From Plumapathes pennacea (taxonomy: Eukaryota; Cnidaria; Anthozoa; Antipatharia; Myriopathidae): 64,000 bases of DNA. The position numbers and the translations under genes were made by a program. This document shows, one piece after another, positions 36,517-64,000 of the stretch (position 1 is its first letter; each line of letters begins with the position of its first letter). The stretch covers positions 22,989,069 to 23,053,068 of the forward strand of contig OZ038463.1 of assembly GCA_964036295.1 (NCBI GenBank). The letters run 5' to 3'. The notes below the pieces were generated by a model, which did not search any database, was not told the DNA's origin, and saw nothing but the letters and a program-made list of their open reading frames with translations.

Positions 36517-37190
36517 GATGTTACACGAGACGATTTTTAACGACGATTTTTAGCGCAACAATGTTGCGCGAAAAATCGTCATAGTGTAACATGGCGCGCC
36601 GAATGATTTTTAGCGCAATCTTTGTTGCGGCAACATTTTAAAAGTTTTTGAATGGCCTTCAAACGCATGCAACAATGTTGCTCGAATTTTGCTGGAGTTG
36701 CTTCGTGTAACACCCTCGCAGTCGATTTTTCGCGCAACACTGACGTCACAGGACTTATTGACGCCCTCGTTATTGTGTTAAACCTCTGTATTTATGTGGC
36801 GACTCGGCCGACCAGCTCGTCGAACTTGTTTTTTGCCATCAGGAAATATCGAGCGAAAGTTCATCTTTTACGTTTAATTCTCTGGCTAACTGGTGATAAA
36901 CCCCCTTTTCTTCTCTCCTCTTCATCCATTCCCTCGTCCAAACAATTCTTTTTCGTGTTCGCGTCTGGTAATCTTCAAAACTATCAATTAATTACAACAT
37001 TCGCACAAAGTTCTGCTTTTGGTAAAGGCTGTCATGTTTTTGGAGAAGGAGCCTGGGCGCTAGCTGGATGTTGCGCGAAAAATTGTCTCGTGTAACATGC
37101 CGTTGCCGCAACAATGTTGCGCTAAAAGTTGTCTTGTGTAACATGCATTAAAAAGTCGTCGCTAAAAATTGTCGTTAAAAATCGTCTCCT
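36517..37190. repeat. Inverted-repeat element with GTTACACGAGACGATTTTTA end, related to the TTA-flanked MITE
   Basis: GAGACGATTTTTAACGACGA at the left (about 36527) is mirrored by TCGTTAAAAATCGTCTC at the right (to about 37188). Several internal TTAGCGCAACA / TGTTGCGC and GTGTAACAT blocks occur. The GTGTAACA and GTTGC(A/G) themes are shared with 34652-34883. A clean target duplication is not seen. Possibly a composite of more than one insertion. Confidence 0.5.
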
Positions 37191-39971
37191 TTAAATCGGG
37201 TTCATTTTTCACTTGCACACAACATCTTTGGCCAGACACGAGCGACTGTCAGTCTGTGGTTTTAAGCGTTTTACAATCGTGCCACAGACACCACTAATTT
37301 CAAATCCTTGACGAGTCTGTATTGGCCCGACGCCACAGTTAAGAGCCGAATAATCATTTATTGCCCTGCTGTTTGAGGCAAACAATTTCAAAACTCAAAA
37401 GCGAATCTGAGATCGAATGTAATGCTTCATTAATCCCTGTGAGAACTACTTTTGGTCTGGGTGGGGAGGGGGTACCATGCATGTGATAATTTTGAGAACA
37501 AAGTTTATGTATTTTCTCACCGAAGTTGCAATTTCATTTTGTTCCGCGTATTTTCTCTTTAGAAAAGAACGAACAGCGTTACTCGGGAGGTGTGTAAGAG
37601 CGAGAAATCACAAGTTATGAGTTCAGCTATAGTTTACCGTCTGGATTTTGTACTAAGGGTACGTTTGATTGACCGTATTCGGGAATAGGAACAGCTAAAA
37701 TGATCCAAGCTTGTTTGGGATTGTTTTCAAAACCTTCACGCTGAAATTTCGAACAGCTCCTGATACGTCTCGACATATTAAGCTCAGCTCCAAAGAAAAA
37801 TATTTTATCAATCAGAACGCTACCGGAGTCCTGAATAGACCAAGTCGAACGCGCCATAGAGCACTTGAAACTCGTTTTACACTAATCCAGTTATCAATCT
37901 TTAACTTGGAAGTTGTATTCGCTCTTTTAAATGCTCATTACGCAAGCGAAATACTTAATTATCGAGTTATTCAGGTGCCAGCCACGCAAACAACGCCAGG
38001 GGTCCCTCATTTGAAATCACATGCTGTTCCCGAAATAAAAACTGTGATGATTATTTTCCAATTTTTTTTTTTTTTTTTTTTTGCGCGTCCTTCTGTGGAG
38101 CGCGCCAATGAAACATAAATATCATCCTAAAGCAACGAAATACTCATCAAATACTCATTTGTCAGCAGATGCAAGAAAATGCGACGTATTGTGTATTCAG
38201 TATACTCCATGCCCTTCTTCCCAAGTTAAAAGGTCAGGCGTGACGCAAACGCAATTAACCGGCAAGAGCGTTAATCATAAACACCTATTATATTATTTGA
38301 AGCGCTACAATTTTTTCGATGGGAATTTTTTCGCAGACTCAAGAACGAGTGATTTTGGATAGTTCAAGTCATTCCTCTGACACAAAATAATACGAGAACA
38401 TTTGACTTCGGGGCGATATGGAAGTTGGATGTGGAAAGCCACGGTGCATATTGTGCTGGTACTTTCTATATATACATGCACTTAGCAACGACACCAAAAC
38501 ATCATAAATATTCAAGCCACCTGAGCGGGAAGATGCAAATGCAATCGAGAACCTCAAGATGAATGTTTGCGAAGTTATGAGGTTATATCATCGTTAATAA
38601 GACTTGCAGCAAAGAAACTGTTAACGCGGACTTTTTGTTCAGCGGAGCTACAATAGCCGTTCAAGAATGAGACTCTGGGGTGAGCATGTATTTTTGTGCG
38701 AAATAGGCAGGTGCCACTGAAGCCTGAAACCCCAACGTTTATTTATCAAGTTTGGTGGAGACTTGTCTTCAGCCTCGAGCTCGGTGCACTTTTGTTTTCG
38801 CCTTAGGATAGCGAACGTGAATTTCAAAGCCCGCATTGTTCGTGAGTTCACAAACAACACGCTAATTTTCAAAGTCTTGGCGTACTAATGTGATGCACCT
38901 CGAGCACGCAACCTTGAAAAATCTGATCGCCGCGCTTTAGAATTGCCGAACATGATAACTTAATATTGGTCTTGTCTTTTCAGCGCTGCTTTGCATATTG
39001 CTCGTCCGTTTGGATGAAACACTCGGACAAGGCTGTGGAGGAGATAAGGTTGGTAACGTCAGAACTGACACTTTTTCCTTTTAGAAAATCAGCAATAAAT
39101 TTAGAATGCGCGTTTATTTCTGACAAGCAAAAATCTAACCCAAGTTGTCGGATTTTCCAACAATTGCACAGTGTTCTATCCAGCTCCGATCTTTGTCATG
39201 TTTTTCTAGATATGATACGAGCTGGAAAACACTTCACAAGTTTCTGTAACTATGTTATCTGTATATTCCGCTCTGTGGTAAATATAATCTTGTCGTTTTG
39301 TCATAATGCTCCTGCTCTGAAACTGAATAGAGCATGAAGAGCAAGTGCAGGCGGTACTGCTAGTAACAACGGGTGTAACGAAATAGGAACGAACACCAAA
39401 GCGAATGTTGTATGTAAAGATCGAAGATTGTTTAGGCGATTGTAAGAGGTTACCGACCAGAACGCTTTGGGGTTGATGGTAATTTTGTCCGCCGCTCCTT
39501 GTATTTTTTTCATGATACGCAAGAACTTGCAAAACCCTAGTATAGCTTTTAAAATATCTTTTCGAGATTGTAAGCTTGTGCAGACTTTTATATAGGGTAG
39601 TAGCATTTGTTTGCGTAACTAATGTTGTCTGTGCATAGGGTTTCGTGCACAGTTACAGATTTACGTGCCGTTGCCCTGTTTTATAGCTTTGTTCACTTCT
39701 CGGTCTATTGAATTTTCCTTTTCGTGCACTTACCGCTTCTTCAGAGGTCAGTGCGCTTCTGGCGGCGCACATGTGACCAAGGCCTTAGTGTTGTCGAATT
39801 ACTTACAACAGATGATCTGTTGATTCCTTTTGCTAGTTCTGCTTGTAAGTTCAATCTAATTTGTTTTCAACCGTAGAATGAATTCGATTGAAGTTTTGTC
39901 ATCTGTGCGGACGGAAACAGATGTTTCGAAAACTGTAGATTTTAATCGTCCGGTCAGGTTCTAAAGCCTTG
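37191..39971. other. Spacer without recognised gene
   Basis: It contains ACGTTTGATTGACCGTATTCGG at about 37660-37685, which recurs at 58023-58050, and a T run near 38063-38082. Several 60-135 codon frames exist but none shows homology, splice context or composition that supports a gene. Confidence 0.4.
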
Positions 39972-40331
39972 GGCAGTATTCACCAAACTTGCGTACGAAC
40001 AAAAATGTTCGTAAGTATGACTTACGCATTGTAGATTCATCTTACGCATACTATCTCTCTCAAGATAGTATGCGCAAGGCTCCGGTCGCACTCGCAACTT
40101 TAAAGACATTAGTATCGACAATTGCATCATTTGAAGTCCAAACAGCGCTTCTCACTAGAAATATATGTCAATAATTTGCTACCAAACACTGAAGAAGCCG
40201 TCGTATTGCTCTCGATGCTGAGCTATTATCGACCAAACTTCCCAGTGCAACCGGGCCCTAAGTCATTGTTCTGAGGCATCATGCATGAAAGTCAACATTT
40301 TTGTTCGTACACAAGTTTGGTGAATACTGCC
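39972..40331. repeat. ~360-bp MITE with GGCAGTATTCACCAAACTTG ends
   Basis: GGCAGTATTCACCAAACTTG plus GTACGAACAAAAATGTT at the left is mirrored by AACATTTTTGTTCGTAC and CAAGTTTGGTGAATACTGCC at the right. Internally deleted or decayed relatives lie at about 41140-41400 and 41762-41825 (ATCACCAAACTTGTGCGTAC). Confidence 0.7.
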
Positions 40332-41836
40332 ACTGGTTTTCAGTAGCCTGCGAAAAACAGACTATTTTCCCGCTTCTCAAACGACAACAGGCAGAAAATC
40401 CGTCTGTTTTCGCAAACTAGACTTTTCACAAGCGCGGACGCTAGCAAAACCGCGCAGTGGTAAGATATATGCATCAGTAAAACGAGTGATCCATGCCGCA
40501 TAAGTGCAATCAAAATTGATCTTCGTGCCTGCACTTGCTTCGAGCAGATTTGAAGAGTGAATTATGGACTGTTGTGTTTTCTGTGAACTTTCACTCACCC
40601 AACTCTTTTAAACGCTCTGTGCAACTCTTGTGACCAACGGCTGTGTTTTCTGTGTCTCTTTAATTCCCACTGTTAAATTTAAAGAAATATATGCGAAGAG
40701 GTCTTTTCGTGTCGTTGTTTTCGCGCATACGTGTTCCGTTTATTTGCTTTGATGTAGAGCGGCTTTTCGTGTTCATCCTTGCTCGCGTGTGAATCATTTT
40801 CAAGAGCGTTACCAGTTTAGCAATCTCTCAGTGTAGTAGTATTCTGGAATCGTATTTCAGTGGTCGCTGCAGGTAGAGCTGAGAGTGCTATAAACGGTTT
40901 GATCCTATTTGACGAGTTCACTTGTTCGCTTGGTGAATATGAATAAAAGTTAATAAGAGCATGAGGTAAGAAAAATGTTTGGAGAATGAATTCGCTGGCG
41001 TTTCGAGTCATGTTAGACCTTGGTTGTTCGATGTTCAATTTGACGCGTTATTACATTGTAATTGCCAGCCCCGTTATTTTTCACGTTTCCAAAAATGGGG
41101 GTCTACTCTTACACGGAAAATATGGTATTCGCAATTTGTTATTTAGTGCGAACTTGCGTGCGAACAAATATGTTCGGAAGTATGATTTAGGCTCCGGTTG
41201 CACTCATAACTTTAACGACATTACTATCGACATTTGCATCAATTGAAGCCCAAACAGCGCTTGTCACTAGAAATCTATGTCAGTAAGTTGCTACGATACA
41301 TTGAAGAAGCCGTCTTATTGCTTTCGATGCTGAATTATTATCGACCAAACTTCCCAGTGCGACCCAGCCTTATGCATCGTAAGTTCAACTTATGCATACT
41401 ACCTCGCTTAAGGTAGCAAACTAAGACATTTAAATTTTTTAACAGTAATTACAGTATATGGTGCTATTTCGTATGCAATACCTGATAATTATTTACATTA
41501 TGCATCATAAAAAGAAAGGGGACTATTTGTAAAAGTCCAAACAGATTTGTATAGTTCCCCGCCCTGAAATGTATTCAAAATCTTATCCTTACAATTTTGA
41601 TGTAATATGATGTACATGTACAGGGAAAAATAAATAGATTGAATTGATTGATTGATTAAACGGCAACTGCCGACTTGCAGTCAAGTTCATTGATCTCCTA
41701 GAAACAGTGTCATAGATTTACGAAGTAGATTGGCAAAAACCATTACTCCTTAGAATTTAAGGGCCGTAATCACCAAACTTGTGCGTACGAACAAAAATGT
41801 GCGTAAGTATGATTTATGCATGAAAACAGTGACTTA

Positions 41837-42184
41837 GGCTACATTTACACTATACCGGATAGCTTTCCGTAGCGTCGCAAAAACGTACCGGATGGGCCTT
41901 CCGTTTACATTGGATACGCTGTTTTCGGAGCGATTTTTGGAACGGAGCGCTGTTGCTCCGCTCCGCTTCTGAAAGTGGTACGGACCCGTATCGGATAGGA
42001 AAACGCTCCGATTTGCATGAATTGATTGTGACAAAGATGTTCCGCACTGGCCTTGTGTTTACACTGTACCGGTTAGGTTTTTCGGCCAAAGTCGCTCCGG
42101 ACTGATCTTTTCGTGTTTACACTGTACCGGATAGGTTTTCGCAACGGCTCAAAATCTTATCTGGTATAGTGTAAACGTATAGCC
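41837..42184. mobile_element. 348-bp MITE with TTA target duplication (PIF/Harbinger-like)
   Basis: TTA at 41834-41836 and 42185-42187. The ends are GGCTACATTTACACTATACC and GGTATAGTGTAAACGTATAGCC, imperfect ~25-bp inverted repeats. The interior has repeated CGTTTACA(C/T)TG and CCGGATAGG blocks. Non-coding. Confidence 0.7.
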
Positions 42185-44637
42185 TTACGCGTACTTTAGT
42201 TTGGAATCGAATAAAGTTACTCCTCCGTAAACACCGCAGAAGTCTTTGAACAAAGGCTAACAGACGTGTTTTGATAATATTTGCTCCTAAATCAGTTTTT
42301 TCATGTCGTTTGCTTTATTATATGCTTATAGGAACGTACTGTGTTCTTTCCTTGTCGACGCAAAGACCGCCAACACCCAGGCTTATGTCATGTTGCCGTC
42401 GGCAGTTTTTACGTTGCTTTGTCTTGTTATCTCAGTACCTCTTTTCTTAGTTATGTTAAGATTGAGTCCAAAAGCAAGCTAAACTAAAAGTACTTGAAAG
42501 AGCAAACGATAGCAAAAGAGGAAGAAAATGCACTGTCAGGTAAAGAAGGCTGGAGACAAAATCTAAAAACAAGCCAAGTCAACCACTTGCTCGGACAAAG
42601 GTTTAACGCTCCAAACATCAGCAGCTTTTCGACACCAATTTTCAGTTCATTTATCATACGTTTTATCTCCACGCCGAAGGAGTCCAAAAATATTTCTTAC
42701 AAGTACTAGCATTCCATTGTACCACTAATTTGTCTGAAGAGCTTTGTTAAAACTCACCGACGTCACGCCGTCATTAGCAACGGCGGTAAATATCAACAAA
42801 TAGCATGCTGATTTGAATTGTCAAAATTCTTAGCACATTTCCTATTTTCTATTGCATTGTCTTTTGCCTTGTACCACCTGCAAAGAAAATACACAAGTCT
42901 CAAAATTGTGGACTGTCCTGACAAGCAGAAAGTTGATCGTTTAGCCTGGCTTTCATGAACGATGCAAACATTACTGCAATTCAAGTGTCTTTTACAGTAA
43001 ACACTCGATGTATAAAGCACAAGGATCAAACTTTTTCCTTTTCCACTTGCTTGCGCTTGTGCGTGGATCGCCACAACTGTGGAATGTTTGCAGCTACTTG
43101 ACAATTTAAAAATAGATGAGTAGCTTACGTAACTGAGTTCAGCTCTTCATTGAAAAATCCTGATATCTTGAAGAAATTTCGCTCCTTTTGCATGCTTCCT
43201 TACACCAAAACAAAATAAACAAGTTTCGTCGCAGAAAAATGCGACGGACGGTGAGATGTTTTGTGTGATGAAAGTCAGAGCTCGGTTTTAATTGAGGGAA
43301 GACTGGCTTACTCACCAGGACACTCGACCCACAGCCACTAGCACTCACACGAATTACCTATTGCTGGTATACCTACCTACTGCATTGCGTGAAAACAATA
43401 ATATGCCCAGCATAATAATGTTAATAATTTCAAGTATGAAGCGGGAAAAACTGGCATAAAGTCCATTGACGTCCAGTTTGAAGGACAAAACAACATAATT
43501 CTTATCTTGTGGATCTCGTGAACGTACTGAGCATACGTCGTATTCAATCTGTGCTTCAAAGTTTCAAAGCAAGCATATGTCAGCTCAATGATGATTATCT
43601 GTTCCTTCTCTGTTAGGTTTCTATTATTGTTATCCTTTGATCTATTTATATATATATATATTTTTTTTTTTTTCTATTCTATTTTATTTTATTTTATTTT
43701 ATTTTATTTTAATTGTATACATATCAGTTTCTCTAGAGTCTTTGATAGTTTTCCCGTTTTTTGCGTCCATTTATACGAATGCTATAAATTACATAGATCA
43801 ATGAAAATAATGTAAAACAATGTAATATAGCGTATTTAATGTATGTAATGTATGTAAAGTACATAATGTAATAATGATTAATGTATATCTAGAGACTGAC
43901 CCTCTTCGATTAGCTATGTTACCTGCGGGTCAGTCCAAAGTTATAATTATAAGTTATTAATAAAGTTATTAATTACGAATTATAATAAAATAGAAGTGTG
44001 TTAAAAAAAGATTCTTCATTACGCTAAAACACCAGCACGTCAAAATTGACTGTATATTCTTCATATCTGTCAACCAACCCATCAGAAACAAGGTCTAGGA
44101 CGTGTTGAGTGGCTTCTAGAATTAACAAATCAACTGTTTGCGTAAGTTCAGTGTAATACTCTTTCATTTTAGATCTACAATGGGGGTATGTCATCAGGTT
44201 ACGAAAGCTTACGATTAAGCCTTAGTTTTACTTCTAAGCTCAAATGCAAATTCTCCCAACCTTTCAAGAAAAAAGTGTGAGTGATGTAGTGAGAAGTGAT
44301 AGTTTAATCAAGTTTGCATCTAAGCTAGCAATCAAATGCCAAGTTCTCCATACCGTATGATATATCTTCGGTGCGAAACTGAAGGAGAAAAAATATATCT
44401 TATATTTACTTTTTCATAAATTACTTGTGGCTCGATTTTGTTGGCGTGTATGTTTTTAGTTCCAGAATAAGCCACTTCATAATCGTGTAGCAAATAGCAC
44501 TTTTTACTCACCATAGTGAGCTTTTGTTTTTGTATAATTGCATTTTATTTTCCGTTTTCCCATCAACTCTATTTCTTCTGGTTGTCTTACTCATGTGTGT
44601 GAAAATGTTTGTTTCATGTTCTTGTTTTGTGTTTCAG
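42185..44637. other. Spacer upstream of the cassette gene
   Basis: No further cassette exon was found here by looking for the conserved cysteine motifs. It holds a (TTTTA)n stretch near 43680-43712 and a CTTTCACTCCC-family copy at about 44188-44385. If the first exon with a signal peptide lies here I could not identify it. Confidence 0.4.

Positions 44638-64000
<19,363 letters not shown>

Overview
The window looks like nuclear DNA of an invertebrate animal, most likely a cnidarian such as a reef-building coral or other anthozoan. It has spliced genes with GT/AG introns, an animal-type DNAJA2 chaperone, a BEL/Pao LTR retrotransposon, a tRNA-derived SINE, and AT-rich introns and spacers full of short inverted-repeat elements. 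The taxon is inferred from gene and repeat style, not proven. No bacterial operon, rRNA or CRISPR array is present.

Layout. (1) 841-16253, minus strand: a complete 12-exon gene for a type I Hsp40/DnaJ co-chaperone (DNAJA2-like, 406 aa) with J domain, G/F linker, four zinc-binding cysteine pairs and a C-terminal CAHQ prenylation box. Its introns hold a G-rich minisatellite, several MITE-like elements, a fold-back hairpin and a 1.4 kb tandem duplication. (2) 20837-22531, plus strand: a single-exon gene for a 564-aa protein with two membrane segments and a Ser/Arg-rich tail. (3) 22.8-44.6 kb: a repeat-rich stretch with no confident gene. It contains an inverted pair of SINEs, a 1.9 kb Mutator-like element with a 10-bp target duplication nested in a 4.1 kb TTAA-flanked element, fold-back hairpins and several MITEs with TA or TTA target duplications. 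(4) 44638-64000, plus strand: a large secreted-type cysteine-rich gene made of a five-exon cassette (A-B-C-D-E) repeated in tandem. Three full cassettes and the start of a fourth lie in the window, and the gene runs past the right edge. (5) 46916-53521: a full-length BEL/Pao retrotransposon, antisense to gene 4, with two 316-bp LTRs that read as identical, a TATTT target duplication and an intact polyprotein frame. It sits in the intron just upstream of exon D1.

The genes do not form a pathway. The DnaJ protein is cytosolic housekeeping. The two-pass protein is probably at a membrane. The cassette gene appears to encode a disulphide-rich, heavily N-glycosylated extracellular protein of a family I do not recognise. 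The point of most interest is this cassette gene together with the very young retrotransposon, which leaves only about 16 bases of the original intron, five of them the duplicated target, before the D1 splice acceptor.
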